This document shows positions 7,856 to 16,963 of a stretch of DNA of 37,425 bases, in pieces. Source of the DNA: Deltaproteobacteria bacterium (lineage in GTDB: Bacteria > Desulfobacterota > Desulfuromonadia > Desulfuromonadales > BM103). Numbering within the stretch: position 1 is the stretch's first letter; each line of letters starts with the position of its first letter. Under the pieces are notes generated by a model that searched no databases, was not told where the DNA came from, and was given only the letters and a program-made list of their open reading frames with translations. The translations under genes were made by a program, and so were the position numbers. The DNA lies in NCBI GenBank assembly GCA_024279915.1, contig JAJRRB010000045.1, forward strand, positions 1-37,425, written 5' to 3'.

Positions 7856-9598
7856 ATGGCATGTAAGTCAATAGAAGTGATGATGTCAAGTCGAGGGGTT
7901 CGTCTCTTTGGCTTTTTGGGGCTGTTTGGCATTCTGTTTGTGTTGAACTCCTATGCTATTGCTGATGGTGACTATTTTTGGCATTTGAATACCGGTCAGT
8001 GGATTTGGGAACACTTTGCAATCCCCTCTTCTGACCCTTTCACATTTACGGTCGCAGACAGCAATCCCTTTCGCCCTGATTCAGGGCGTGTTCAGTTCAT
8101 CCTGAAACAATACTGGTTGAGCCAGCTGGTCTTTTACTCCTTTTGGAAATGGGGGGGGGAGGGTAGTGTCGTAGCTCTTAGAGCTGTGATTCATGCTTTT
8201 TTAATTTCTGCTGTGTTTGTCTCTGCTTGGCGCCGTGCTGATTTTTATCGCGCCTTGTTTTTTGCGTCATTGTTGTTCTTCTATTTTCAGACAGTTACCA
8301 ATGAGCGTCCCCAACTGTTTACCTGCCTCTTTGCCTTTTTACTTGTCGTTTTGCTGGAACGTATTACCTCCAATTCTACTCTTGAGATGAGTCGCCCCTA
8401 CTTTTTCGCTTTGCCCGCTTTGATGCTCATCTGGGCCAATATGCATGCTGGCTACGCTTTGGGGATTTGCATCATAATGGCTTATGCTGTGGTCCTTTTT
8501 CTGGAAAAGCGAGGTTCTTTTGATAAACCGGCCAAGCTAATGCTTATGTTGATGCTTGGCTCTGTTTTAATCCCTGTGTTTAATCCTGCGGGTTTGTTGT
8601 CTCTGTTGACAGAATTATTCTCTATGAAGGATAGTTACCAACTTCAGGTGAAGGATTCAATGTCAACCTTTGCATGGATACGCCATGACGGTATTATCAA
8701 TAACCTTCCTTACATCATAATGTCTTCACTTGCCGCCGTCAGCTTAGGGGTGTCCTTTAAGCAAATGCGCCTTGCCCATCTGTTTACTATCTCGGGCCTT
8801 TTACTGATTTCGCTGATGGCTGTTCGTCATCATGTCTTTCTGTTTTTGGTTGCACCGTTGGTGGCTGGTTATCTTCCACTTATCTCAAAATTGAAGCTGA
8901 CAGTCTTGATCTCGTCTTTTGCTTTTTTAGGCTTAATGCTGCTAAAAGTAGGTATTCAAAAACCATTGGTGTTTGCTGCCAACTCGAATCATCCTGATGG
9001 TGCAATAGAATTTATCCGTTCTACCAAACCTGCCCCTAATGTTTTTAACTATTATCCTTGGGGAGGCTATCTCGCCCATAAAATACCTGAGTATCAATTT
9101 TTTATTGATGGGCGGGGTTTAGTAGAAGAACATTTTGACAAGCATCAGGAACTTTTACAGACGGAAAATCTCTCTACTTTGGATGAGTACCAAATTAACA
9201 CTGCCATTTTCCCTGTATTCAGTTTTGTTGAAGGTAAGGTCTTCCCCTTGGCTGTGATGCTTACTTATGACCCGAATTGGGCTGCAGTGTTTGTTGGTCC
9301 CAATAGCTTGGTTTTTCTTCGCAGGACTTCTGGCAACATCAAGGTTATACAAAGACATGAGATTCCGCAAAAACTTATGTTCACAGTACTCATAACTGCT
9401 TATGACATGATGCTGGAACGGCACCCAAACCATTACCGTGCATTGGTGACCAAAGCACAAATCCAGAAACAGGTCGGTGACTATCCCGGAGCAAGAAAGG
9501 CACTCAAGAGGGCTCAAGTGGTCAGGCCGGAATCAAATTATCCTGTAGAGGCAATGAGGCGTCTTAACCAGAAAACCATCCGTTTGAATCCTAACTAG
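7856..9598 (+). CDS. polytopic GT-C-like membrane protein, paralogue B
   Basis: The product is 580 aa and clearly paralogous to the gene at 2463. D37-G38-D39 plus YFWH follows the first membrane helix, then DPFTFT, 'KQYWLSQLVFYSFW', ERPQLFTC, 'LIWANMHAGYALG', NPAG, 'YYPWGGYLAHK' and FFIDGRGL near residue 416. About nine or ten hydrophobic segments lie between residues 15 and 365. The C-terminus holds one TPR-like unit around 525-560 (ALVTKAQIQKQVGDYPGARK). An ATG at 7880 or 7883 could also be the start. Codons for W-G-G at about residues 98-101 form a run of nine G (8151-8159), which could slip. It closes the glycan island, so a role as the terminal transferase of the lipid-linked sugar, or as a partner of paralogue A, is inferred only from context. 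Confidence 0.7.
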   Translation: MACKSIEVMMSSRGVRLFGFLGLFGILFVLNSYAIADGDYFWHLNTGQWIWEHFAIPSSDPFTFTVADSNPFRPDSGRVQFILKQYWLSQLVFYSFWKWGGEGSVVALRAVIHAFLISAVFVSAWRRADFYRALFFASLLFFYFQTVTNERPQLFTCLFAFLLVVLLERITSNSTLEMSRPYFFALPALMLIWANMHAGYALGICIIMAYAVVLFLEKRGSFDKPAKLMLMLMLGSVLIPVFNPAGLLSLLTELFSMKDSYQLQVKDSMSTFAWIRHDGIINNLPYIIMSSLAAVSLGVSFKQMRLAHLFTISGLLLISLMAVRHHVFLFLVAPLVAGYLPLISKLKLTVLISSFAFLGLMLLKVGIQKPLVFAANSNHPDGAIEFIRSTKPAPNVFNYYPWGGYLAHKIPEYQFFIDGRGLVEEHFDKHQELLQTENLSTLDEYQINTAIFPVFSFVEGKVFPLAVMLTYDPNWAAVFVGPNSLVFLRRTSGNIKVIQRHEIPQKLMFTVLITAYDMMLERHPNHYRALVTKAQIQKQVGDYPGARKALKRAQVVRPESNYPVEAMRRLNQKTIRLNPN

Positions 9599-9688
9599 TC
9601 ACTGACTTTGGCTGATTTGCGAATCTGGGTCAGATTGAGATTTCATAAGCTACATTTTTTGTCGCATCGATTGTTTGATCCTCCATTT

Positions 9689-10450
9689 ATGAAAACTTCC
9701 ATTTCCCAAGCCATCATCCTCCATCACACCAACTACGGCGAAGCCGACCGCATCGTAACCTTCCTGACTCCAGACCATGGTCGCCTCAAGGGCTTTGCCC
9801 GTGCAGCGCGCAAAAGCCGTAAACGTTTTGGAGCGGCTCTTGAGCCGTTTGCCGAGGTGCAATTACATTGGAGTGCGCGTAGTTCCGGAGATCTGATCAG
9901 TTTACGTGATGCCGAACTTGTCAATTTGCGCTCCGGTCTGCGCCGTGATCTGGAGACCCTGACACTGGCAAGTTACGGCTGTGAACTGACCGAAGTTCTC
10001 TTTGATGAGTCAGGAGTAGGTGTTGAGGTCTTTCAGCTGTTGCGGGCTTTTCTCGACCACCTCGACAATGAGGGCTATTCTGTCGAAGCTCGTCTTCTGC
10101 TGGAAATACGCATGCTGTCTCTCTCTGGCTATCTTCCTCATCTGCAACATTGTGCTGATTGTTTCGGCCCTTTGCCGAGTGGCCCTGTCGGTTTCTCGGC
10201 GGCAGCGGACGGCAGCCTCTGCCCTGCCTGTGATGGTGGGCGGTCAGTCCTCAAAGTCGATCGCATGACGCTCGGTACCTTTGGCCGGATCATGCAGACA
10301 CCCCTGACCAGCTTTGCTGATTTCAAGCTCAGTCTACGTTCTCGTCAGGAGGGGCAGACGCTACTGAACGACGCTTTGCAATGTCATCTACACAGACCTT
10401 TGAAGAGTCTTGAATTTCTCAATCGATTCAGTCCGGAAGAGACGTCTTAG
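9689..10450 (+). CDS. recO: DNA repair protein RecO
   Basis: The product is 253 aa. The N-terminal OB-fold region reads SQAIILHHTNYGEADRIV, then 'LTPDHGRLKGFARAARKSRKRFG' and 'LEPFAEVQLHW', as in RecO. The zinc-binding pairs CADC and CPAC, separated by about 22 residues, follow near residues 150-180. RecO works with RecF/RecR to load RecA on gapped DNA coated with single-strand binding protein. An upstream in-frame TTG at 9608 would add 27 residues before the conserved start, so I chose the ATG at 9689, although no strong ribosome binding site precedes it. The gene heads the recO-glyQ-glyS-ppdK block. Confidence 0.93.
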   Translation: MKTSISQAIILHHTNYGEADRIVTFLTPDHGRLKGFARAARKSRKRFGAALEPFAEVQLHWSARSSGDLISLRDAELVNLRSGLRRDLETLTLASYGCELTEVLFDESGVGVEVFQLLRAFLDHLDNEGYSVEARLLLEIRMLSLSGYLPHLQHCADCFGPLPSGPVGFSAAADGSLCPACDGGRSVLKVDRMTLGTFGRIMQTPLTSFADFKLSLRSRQEGQTLLNDALQCHLHRPLKSLEFLNRFSPEETS

Positions 10451-10574
10451 GGCCTACCTGATATCTTGACAGAGGCGGGTCTCCAAGCTAGTATGCCGGA
10501 CTGTTGTTTGTATGCAGTATGCGGTTTTCAGGTTGCCTGAATCCGATTCATTTTGACTAAATATTTACCCCTGT

Positions 10575-10729
10575 TTTAACGCAAAGACGCCAAGTCGCAA
10601 AGAAAGACAAAACACTAAAAACCCTTGGCTAGATGATTTAAAGAATAAATTAATTTCTTTATCTCAGGCTCATAATCCCCTTGCTCTCCGACTTGGCGTC
10701 TTGAGTGAGCAACGCGAGCGGGCGTTAAA
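10575..10729. repeat. palindromic intergenic repeat, copy 1 (before glyQ)
   Basis: This 155-base element starts TTTAACGCAAAGACGCCAAG and ends with GCGTTAAA. The reverse complement of the right end reads TTTAACGCC, then an extra stretch of about 19 bases, then AAGACGCCAAGTCG, so the arms pair imperfectly. A second copy lies at 11671-11813. The AT-rich centre differs between copies while the outer arms are conserved, as expected of a mobile or structurally selected palindrome. Most of the 332-base gap between recO and glyQ is this element; I see nothing else in the gap except the glyQ ribosome binding site. Confidence 0.75.
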
Positions 10730-10782
10730 TGTTTTTTGTCCGGCCTTATTGACCTGACGGGCCTAATGCCCCTGGAGGTATT

Positions 10783-11652
10783 GTGACTTGTCAAGAATTA
10801 ATTATGGCCCTGCAAAACTACTGGGCCAACCATGGTTGTATCATTCAGCAACCTTATGATACGGAAAAGGGTGCTGGAACCTTCCACCCTGCAACTTTCC
10901 TGCGTGCCCTCGGTCCGGAACCGTGGAAGGTCGCTTATGTCGAGCCTTCCCGCCGTCCGACCGATGGTCGTTACGGTGAGAACCCCAACCGTCTGCAACA
11001 CTACTACCAGTTCCAGGTTCTGCTCAAACCTTCACCGATGAATATCCAGGAACTTTATCTCGACTCACTCAAAACTTTCGGTATCGATCCTGCCAAGCAT
11101 GACATCCGCTTTGTTGAGGATGACTGGGAGTCGCCGACTCTCGGTGCCTGGGGACTCGGCTGGGAAGTCTGGCTGGACGGCATGGAGATCACTCAGTTCA
11201 CCTACTTCCAGCAGTGTGGTGGCATCGACCTCAAGCCGATTCCTGGTGAGTTGACCTACGGCATTGAACGTATTGCCATGTACATCCAGGGTGTCGATAA
11301 CGTCTATGACCTCGACTGGGGTGGTGGCCTCAAGTACGGCGACGTTCATCATCAGACCGAAGTAGAATTTTCCACCTACAACTTCGAAGAAGCCGATACC
11401 GGCATGATGTTACAGCTTTTCGATATGTTCGAAAAAGAATGCATTCGTCTGGCAGAGAAAGAGCTGGTTTTTCCGGCCTACGATTATGTTTTGAAATGTT
11501 CTCACGCTTTCAATATGCTCGATGCCCGTGGTGCAATCTCGGTGACTGAGCGCGCTCACTATATCGGCCGGGTGCGTAACCTGTCCAAGCTGTGTGCAGA
11601 GTTGTATGTGGCGCAGCGGGAGAAGATGGGTTTTCCGCTTTTAAAGAAATAG
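10783..11652 (+). CDS. glyQ: glycyl-tRNA synthetase alpha subunit
   Basis: The product is 289 aa, normal for GlyQ. It begins [18 protein letters not shown] and contains '[26 protein letters not shown]', [16 protein letters not shown] and '[13 protein letters not shown]', all hallmarks of the bacterial alpha2beta2 glycyl-tRNA synthetase catalytic subunit. It activates glycine and, with GlyS, charges tRNA-Gly in the cytoplasm. The start is GTG at 10783 with GGAGG six bases upstream. glyS follows on the same strand after 177 bases, most of which are the second copy of the repeat. Confidence 0.97.
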   Translation: MTCQELIMALQNYWANHGCIIQQPYDTEKGAGTFHPATFLRALGPEPWKVAYVEPSRRPTDGRYGENPNRLQHYYQFQVLLKPSPMNIQELYLDSLKTFGIDPAKHDIRFVEDDWESPTLGAWGLGWEVWLDGMEITQFTYFQQCGGIDLKPIPGELTYGIERIAMYIQGVDNVYDLDWGGGLKYGDVHHQTEVEFSTYNFEEADTGMMLQLFDMFEKECIRLAEKELVFPAYDYVLKCSHAFNMLDARGAISVTERAHYIGRVRNLSKLCAELYVAQREKMGFPLLKK

Positions 11653-11670
11653 TTTAGAACCCAAGCGTTG

Positions 11671-11813
11671 TTTAACGCAAAGACGCTAAGGCGCAAAGAA
11701 AGTCAAACTTCTAATAGCTTTTGTGCCTTTGAAGTTTTTTATATTTCATGTCCACTCATTAGGTTTACTCTGCGACTTTGCGCCTTGAATGAGCAAAGTG
11801 AACGGGCGTTAAA
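11671..11813. repeat. palindromic intergenic repeat, copy 2 (between glyQ and glyS)
   Basis: This 143-base copy starts TTTAACGCAAAGACGCTAAG and ends with GAGCAAAGTGAACGGGCGTTAAA-like sequence; the last eight bases are GCGTTAAA as in the copy at 10575. The ends are clearly alike and the middle is unrelated. It separates two genes whose products form one enzyme, and its arms could fold into a long hairpin in the glyQS transcript. It ends 16 bases before the glyS start codon. Confidence 0.75.
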
Positions 11814-11829
11814 ATAATTGGAGTTATAA

Positions 11830-13896
11830 ATGTCCAAAGAAATATTCCTTGAAATAGGTACCGAAGAGATCCCCGCAGGGTTTCTGCCCAAGGCGATGGC
11901 TGATCTTGAACGGATGATCCGTAAAGAGCTTGAGTCGGCGCGTCTGGAGTTTGGTGAGATCAAAACTCTTGCCACACCACGCCGCCTGGCGCTGGCTGTG
12001 AGTGATGTCGCTGAAGATCAACCGACTTTGCGCACTGAGGCGATGGGACCAGCCAAGCAGATTGCTTATGATGCCGATGGTAATCCGACCAAGGCTGCTA
12101 TCGGTTTTGCCCGTGGCCAGGGCGTTGATGTCGCTGACCTGACCCTGGTGGAAACCGACAAGGGTGAGTACCTGTTTGTTGAAAAGGAAGAGCCTGGCCG
12201 ACCGACAACGGAGCTGTTGACTGAGATCCTGCAACGTCTGGTCGCTGGTCTGACCTTCAAGAAGTCGATGCGCTGGGAAACTCTCGATGTTCGTTTCGCT
12301 CGACCGATGCACTGGATCGTCGCTCTTTATGGCGGGGCGGTAATTGCTTTCACTCATGGCAACTTGACGAGTGGTAACAAATCGCGTGGCCATCGTTTCA
12401 TGGCACCGCAGGAGTTTGCTGTGACTGGACTGGCTGACTGGCTGGAAGGTTGTCGCAAACATTTTGTTACGGCCGATCACAATGAGCGCAAAGCAACTAT
12501 TCGCGCGCAGGTTGAAGCTGCTGGCAAGGCTGCAGGAGGTACGACTGCTCTTGATGAAAAGCTGCTCGAAGAAGTGACTTACCTGGTTGAAGATCCGACT
12601 CCGCTTTGTGGCACTTTTGATGAAGAATATCTGCAACTGCCGCGTGAACTGCTGGTGACCTCAATGCGAGAGCATCAACGTTATTTCACTATTGAAGATG
12701 CTGAAGGCAAACTGCTCAATAAGTTCATCACTGTCTCCAATACCCGCCCTGAGGATGAGCAGGTTGTCATCAAGGGTAACCAACGAGTCATCAGGGCGCG
12801 TCTCGCCGATGCCATGTTCTTCTGGAAAGAAGACCAGAAGGCTAAATTAGAGAGTAACCTGGAATCCCTTAAGCAGGTGATCTACCAAGCGAAACTTGGC
12901 AGTAGCTTCGAGAAAGTTGAGCGTTTCACGCAGATTTCCAAGGGTCTGGCCGAACGTTTTGAACCGTCAGCTGTTACCCTGACCGAACGAGCCGCCAAAC
13001 TGGCCAAGTGTGACCTTGAATCGAAGATGGTCTACGAATTCCCCGAGCTGCAAGGCATCATGGGTCGCGAATACTCCCGCATCGAGGGTGAGGATCCACG
13101 TGTCTCAATCGCTATTTTTGAACACTACCTGCCCACCGAGGCGGGTGGTACTCTGCCGTCAGACAATCTCGGTGCCTTTGTCTCCATCGCTGACAAGATT
13201 GATACCATCTGTGGCTGTTTTGGCGTTGGCCTGATCCCAACCGGTTCCGCTGACCCCTATGCTCTACGGCGCAGTGCCATAGGTATTCTCAATGTCATTC
13301 TTGACCGTGGTTATCAAATCAGTATCCCGGAACTTGTCGAACAGAGTCTTGGCTTGCTCGAATCCAAGTTGACCCGGCCACTTACCGAAGTGCAGGCCGA
13401 CGTGGTTGAGTTTATTCGTTTGCGTCTGGTCAATATGTTGACCACGCGCAAGTTCGCCAACGATGTGGTTGATGCCGTTCTGACAGCACGCTTCGATGAG
13501 CCTGGTGATGCTGTGGCGCGAGTCGAAGCGCTTGCAGCACTTAAGGGTGCCGCTGATTTCGAACCGCTGGCAATTGCTTTCAAGCGCGTTGGCAACATCA
13601 TCAAAGGTGGTGTTGATACCCCGGTACAAGCTGATCTCTTTGCCGCTGACTGTGAACGCCTCCTGGCCTCGGCCGTTGAGGAGACTCGACAGACGGTTTC
13701 CGACCTGGTCGGTAAGGGTGACTACGGTGCTGCGTTGCAGGCCATCGCCAGGCTACGCGAACCGGTCGATGCCTTCTTCGACGGCGTCATGGTCATGGAC
13801 AAAGACGACAGGGTTAAGGCCAATCGGCTGGCTCTGTTGACTCAGGTTGCTGGCTTGTTCGCCGACATCGCAGACTTTACACGCATCGCCGCTTAG
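11830..13896 (+). CDS. glyS: glycyl-tRNA synthetase beta subunit
   Basis: The product is 688 aa, as expected for GlyS. It begins SKEIFLEIGTEEIPAGFLPKA-like (typical 'LLlEIGtEElPa' start) and contains 'TPRRLALAVSDVAEDQP', 'MRWETLDVRFARPMHWIVAL', 'LPRELLVTSMREHQRYF' and a C-terminal anticodon-binding/DALR-like region. GlyS carries the tRNA-recognition domains of the alpha2beta2 enzyme. The start ATG at 11830 follows TTGGAG. The stop codon is embedded in a strong hairpin terminator at 13887-13920, which separates it from ppdK. Confidence 0.97.
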   Translation: MSKEIFLEIGTEEIPAGFLPKAMADLERMIRKELESARLEFGEIKTLATPRRLALAVSDVAEDQPTLRTEAMGPAKQIAYDADGNPTKAAIGFARGQGVDVADLTLVETDKGEYLFVEKEEPGRPTTELLTEILQRLVAGLTFKKSMRWETLDVRFARPMHWIVALYGGAVIAFTHGNLTSGNKSRGHRFMAPQEFAVTGLADWLEGCRKHFVTADHNERKATIRAQVEAAGKAAGGTTALDEKLLEEVTYLVEDPTPLCGTFDEEYLQLPRELLVTSMREHQRYFTIEDAEGKLLNKFITVSNTRPEDEQVVIKGNQRVIRARLADAMFFWKEDQKAKLESNLESLKQVIYQAKLGSSFEKVERFTQISKGLAERFEPSAVTLTERAAKLAKCDLESKMVYEFPELQGIMGREYSRIEGEDPRVSIAIFEHYLPTEAGGTLPSDNLGAFVSIADKIDTICGCFGVGLIPTGSADPYALRRSAIGILNVILDRGYQISIPELVEQSLGLLESKLTRPLTEVQADVVEFIRLRLVNMLTTRKFANDVVDAVLTARFDEPGDAVARVEALAALKGAADFEPLAIAFKRVGNIIKGGVDTPVQADLFAADCERLLASAVEETRQTVSDLVGKGDYGAALQAIARLREPVDAFFDGVMVMDKDDRVKANRLALLTQVAGLFADIADFTRIAA

Positions 13897-13920
13897 GAAA
13901 CTAAGCGGCGGTTTTATTTT
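13887..13920 (+). terminator. intrinsic terminator of glyS, overlapping its stop codon
   Basis: Bases 13887-13896 and 13901-13910 form a perfect 10-bp GC-rich stem closed by a GAAA tetraloop, followed by GTTTTATTTT. The TAG stop (13894-13896) is the last part of the left arm. The stem therefore forms only after the ribosome has left or paused there. Confidence 0.9.
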
Positions 13921-13997
13921 GACTAAAACGCGTCGGTGAAAACCGGCAAAATATTTATTCATATTAATCTGAAGGTCTCAACGGGGAGGAAACAACG

Positions 13998-16658
13998 ATG
14001 GCAAAGCACGTCTATTTCTTCGGTAACGGCGAAGCCGAAGGGCGCGGTGACATGAAAAATCTGCTGGGTGGCAAGGGTGCCAACCTGGCGGAAATGACCA
14101 GCATTGGTCTGCCGGTTCCAGCCGGTTTCACCCTTACCACGGAAGTATGCACCGAGTTCTACAAGAACGACCGCAACTACCCGGCTGGTCTGGAGGATGA
14201 GGTCAATCAGAATCTGGCTAAGGTCGAGCAGTTGATGGATAAAAAATTTGGTGACGCGCAGAACCCACTGCTGGTTTCGGTGCGTTCCGGTGCTCGTGCA
14301 TCGATGCCGGGAATGATGGATACCGTCCTCAACCTCGGTCTCAATGACGACACGGTTCAGGGCGTCATTGCCCAGAGCGGTGATGAGCGCTTTGCCTACG
14401 ACTCCTACCGGCGCTTCATTCAGATGTATGCCAATGTCGTCCTCGATATGGACGGCGATATTCTGGAGCATCTTCTTGAGAAAATGAAGGAAGATCGCGG
14501 TGTCGAAGAAGACACCGCTTTAACTGCTGTTGATTTGAAAGAATTGGTTGGTCTGTTTAAAACCAAGGTCAAAGAAGAGCTTGGTCATGATTTCCCCATG
14601 GATCCCAAAGAACAGCTCTGGGGGTCCATCGGCGCGGTTTTCGGCTCCTGGATGAATTTTCGTGCAAAGACCTACCGCAGACTCAATAACATCCCTGCAG
14701 AATGGGGTACTGCCGTCAACGTACAGTCGATGGTCTACGGCAATATGGGTGACGATTGCGCCACCGGTGTTGCCTTCACCCGTGACCCTGCCACTGGCGA
14801 GGATTACTTTTACGGTGAATATCTGATCAATGCCCAGGGCGAGGATGTGGTCGCTGGTACTCGCACGCCTCAGCCTATCAACAAGGCCAAGCACAAGCCC
14901 GGCGATTTGCCCGCCATGGAAGATGTCCTGCCTGATTGCTACGCGCAGCTGGACAAAATCCGTAGCATTCTTGAGAAACATTACAAGGATATGCAGGATA
15001 TCGAGTTCACTATCGAGAAACATAAGCTCTATATGCTACAGACCCGTAGTGGCAAGCGTACCGCCAAAGCTGCGGTGAAAATCGCCGTTGATATGGTTGC
15101 CGAAGGCTTGATTACCAAAAATGAAGCAGTGATGCGCGTGGCACCTGAACAACTTGATCAGTTGTTGCACCCCTCGCTTGATCCTGACGCCCCCAAGACT
15201 GTGGTCGCCAAAGGCTTGCCGGCATCACCTGGGGCAGCCAGTGGTCAAGTTGTCTTTTCCGCTGACGAGGCGGAAGAAGCGGCCAAGATCGGTCTCAAGG
15301 TTATCCTGGTCCGTGTTGAAACCAGCCCCGAAGATATTCACGGCATGCATGCTGCCGAGGGAATTCTCACCGCTCGCGGTGGTATGACTTCTCATGCGGC
15401 GGTGGTTGCCCGTGGCATGGGTAAGTGCTGTGTTTCCGGCTGCGGCGACATCAGGGTCGACTACGCCAACGAGCAATTTACTGCCAGGAATGGTCAGGTC
15501 TTCAAGAAGAGCGATGTGATTACTCTTGATGGCTCCACTGGTGAAGTCATGCAGGGCGAGGTACCGACAGTGCAGGCAGAGTTGACTGGCGAATTCAATC
15601 AATTGATGGAATGGGTTGATGGTCTCCGTCGTATGCGCGTGCGTGCCAATGCGGATACCCCGCACGATGCTCAGGTGGCCCGTGACTTTGGTGCCGAGGG
15701 AATTGGCCTCTGTCGGACCGAACATATGTTCTTCGAGAGTGATCGCCTTATGGCCGTACGTGAGATGATCCTTGCCGCAGACCTGGAAGGACGTAAACGG
15801 GCATTGGCGAAAATTCTGCCGATGCAAAAAGGCGACTTCCTGGGTCTTTTCAAGGTCATGAAAGGCTTGCCGGTCACTATCCGTCTGCTTGATCCACCTC
15901 TGCATGAATTCCTGCCACACAGCGATAAGGACATCGAAACACTGGCCAGAGAGATTAATGTTCCGGCGCAGACCCTGAAGGCCAAGGTCGAGTCGTTGCA
16001 CGAGTTCAACCCGATGCTCGGTCATCGTGGTTGTCGCTTGGCGATCACCTATCCAGAAATATACGATATGCAGGTGCGGGCAATCATGGAAGCCGCCTGT
16101 GAGTTGGTCAAGAACGAGAGCTTCAGTATTGTTCCCGAGATCATGATCCCTCTGGTTTGTGAGGTGAAAGAGCTGGCTATCTTGCGTGCCAACGCCATCC
16201 GCGTTGCCGATGAAGTAGTTGCCCGCTATGGTGTTGAGATTGAATACCTGATCGGTACCATGATCGAACTGCCACGTGCAGCTCTGACTGCCGATATCAT
16301 CGCCAAGGAAGCCGATTTCTTCTCTTTCGGTACCAACGACCTGACCCAGACGACTTACGGACTCTCTCGTGATGATGCTGGCAAGTTCCTGCCCATCTAT
16401 GTTGAACAGGAGATCTTTCCGAACGATCCTTTCGTCGCTCTTGATCAGGACGGGGTCGGCCAACTGGTGAAAATGGGTTGTGAACTCGGTCGTAAGACGC
16501 GCCCTGACATCAAGCTTGGTATCTGTGGTGAGCATGGCGGTGAGTCCTCCTCGGTGAAGTTCTGTCACCGCATTGGACTCGATTATGTCTCCTGTTCGCC
16601 GTTCCGCGTACCGATTGCTCGATTGGCGGCGGCGCAGGCGGTGTTGGAAGAAAACTAG
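13998..16658 (+). CDS. ppdK: pyruvate, phosphate dikinase
   Basis: The product is 886 aa, normal for PPDK. The N-terminal ATP-grasp part contains 'NLLGGKGANLAEMTSIGLPVPAGFTLTT' and 'VSVRSGARASMPGMMDTVLNLG'. The swivelling phosphohistidine domain has GGMTSHAAVVARGMGKCC, with the catalytic His near residue 465. The C-terminal PEP/pyruvate barrel holds 'GIGLCRTEHMFFE', 'FFSFGTNDLTQTTYGLSRDD' and GICGEHGG with its catalytic Cys. It interconverts pyruvate, ATP and phosphate with PEP, AMP and pyrophosphate, and in anaerobic deltaproteobacteria probably serves gluconeogenesis. GGGGAGGA lies 7-8 bases before the ATG. Confidence 0.98.
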   Translation: MAKHVYFFGNGEAEGRGDMKNLLGGKGANLAEMTSIGLPVPAGFTLTTEVCTEFYKNDRNYPAGLEDEVNQNLAKVEQLMDKKFGDAQNPLLVSVRSGARASMPGMMDTVLNLGLNDDTVQGVIAQSGDERFAYDSYRRFIQMYANVVLDMDGDILEHLLEKMKEDRGVEEDTALTAVDLKELVGLFKTKVKEELGHDFPMDPKEQLWGSIGAVFGSWMNFRAKTYRRLNNIPAEWGTAVNVQSMVYGNMGDDCATGVAFTRDPATGEDYFYGEYLINAQGEDVVAGTRTPQPINKAKHKPGDLPAMEDVLPDCYAQLDKIRSILEKHYKDMQDIEFTIEKHKLYMLQTRSGKRTAKAAVKIAVDMVAEGLITKNEAVMRVAPEQLDQLLHPSLDPDAPKTVVAKGLPASPGAASGQVVFSADEAEEAAKIGLKVILVRVETSPEDIHGMHAAEGILTARGGMTSHAAVVARGMGKCCVSGCGDIRVDYANEQFTARNGQVFKKSDVITLDGSTGEVMQGEVPTVQAELTGEFNQLMEWVDGLRRMRVRANADTPHDAQVARDFGAEGIGLCRTEHMFFESDRLMAVREMILAADLEGRKRALAKILPMQKGDFLGLFKVMKGLPVTIRLLDPPLHEFLPHSDKDIETLAREINVPAQTLKAKVESLHEFNPMLGHRGCRLAITYPEIYDMQVRAIMEAACELVKNESFSIVPEIMIPLVCEVKELAILRANAIRVADEVVARYGVEIEYLIGTMIELPRAALTADIIAKEADFFSFGTNDLTQTTYGLSRDDAGKFLPIYVEQEIFPNDPFVALDQDGVGQLVKMGCELGRKTRPDIKLGICGEHGGESSSVKFCHRIGLDYVSCSPFRVPIARLAAAQAVLEEN

Positions 16659-16693
16659 TATCAGAATTGTTCCAATAGTAATCTGAGTTGACC

Positions 16694-16733
16694 AAGTAAG
16701 GCATTCTCTGATAATGAAGAGGATGCCTTACTT
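16694..16733 (+). other. 16-bp hairpin downstream of ppdK, possible 3'-end structure
   Basis: AAGTAAGGCATTCTCT pairs with AGAGGATGCCTTACTT (one G-T pair) around an 8-base loop, starting 36 bases after the ppdK stop. There is no T-tract on either side, so it is not a classic intrinsic terminator. It may protect the 3' end of the mRNA or aid Rho-dependent termination. Confidence 0.5.
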
Positions 16734-16834
16734 AGTGCAAAATGGAGTTGTATGAACATGATAATCATGATTTGTACTTGTCTTTTTTTGCCTTTTTTGG
16801 TACCTCAGATTGTATAGTTTACAAGTTAGTTTTC

Positions 16835-16963
16835 GTCTGGAAACGGCCCTTTTCCGCAATCTCTGCGTCAACCTGCACATTTGATTGTGCGGCGTAACGT
16901 ACTACGCCTCCGCTCAAATGCTTGATTTCCTTGGCCTTGCGAAAAATTGCTCGTTTCCAAGTC
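16835..16963. repeat. imperfect long inverted repeat in the ppdK to paralogue C gap
   Basis: The left arm GTCTGGAAACGG and the reverse complement of the right arm GACTTGGAAACGAG begin alike. They keep pairing imperfectly through TTTTCCGCAA/TTTTTCGCAA and CACATTTGA/AGCATTTGA to a central palindrome, GGCGTAACGTACTACGCC (16891-16908). The element fills about 129 of the 480 bases between ppdK and the next gene. It carries no open frame. The rest of that gap is AT-rich, with no feature I can name apart from the hairpin at 16694. Confidence 0.65.

Noticed and set aside
10451-10782. T-box or other leader riboswitch upstream of glyQ
   Set aside because: No T-box core (TGGN bulge region) or known glycine-aptamer sequence was seen; the structure there is the dispersed repeat.
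15225-16568. 447-codon open frame on the minus strand opposite ppdK
   Set aside because: It is a shadow of the GC-rich ppdK coding strand; its protein shows no family motifs and no ribosome binding site, while ppdK is intact.
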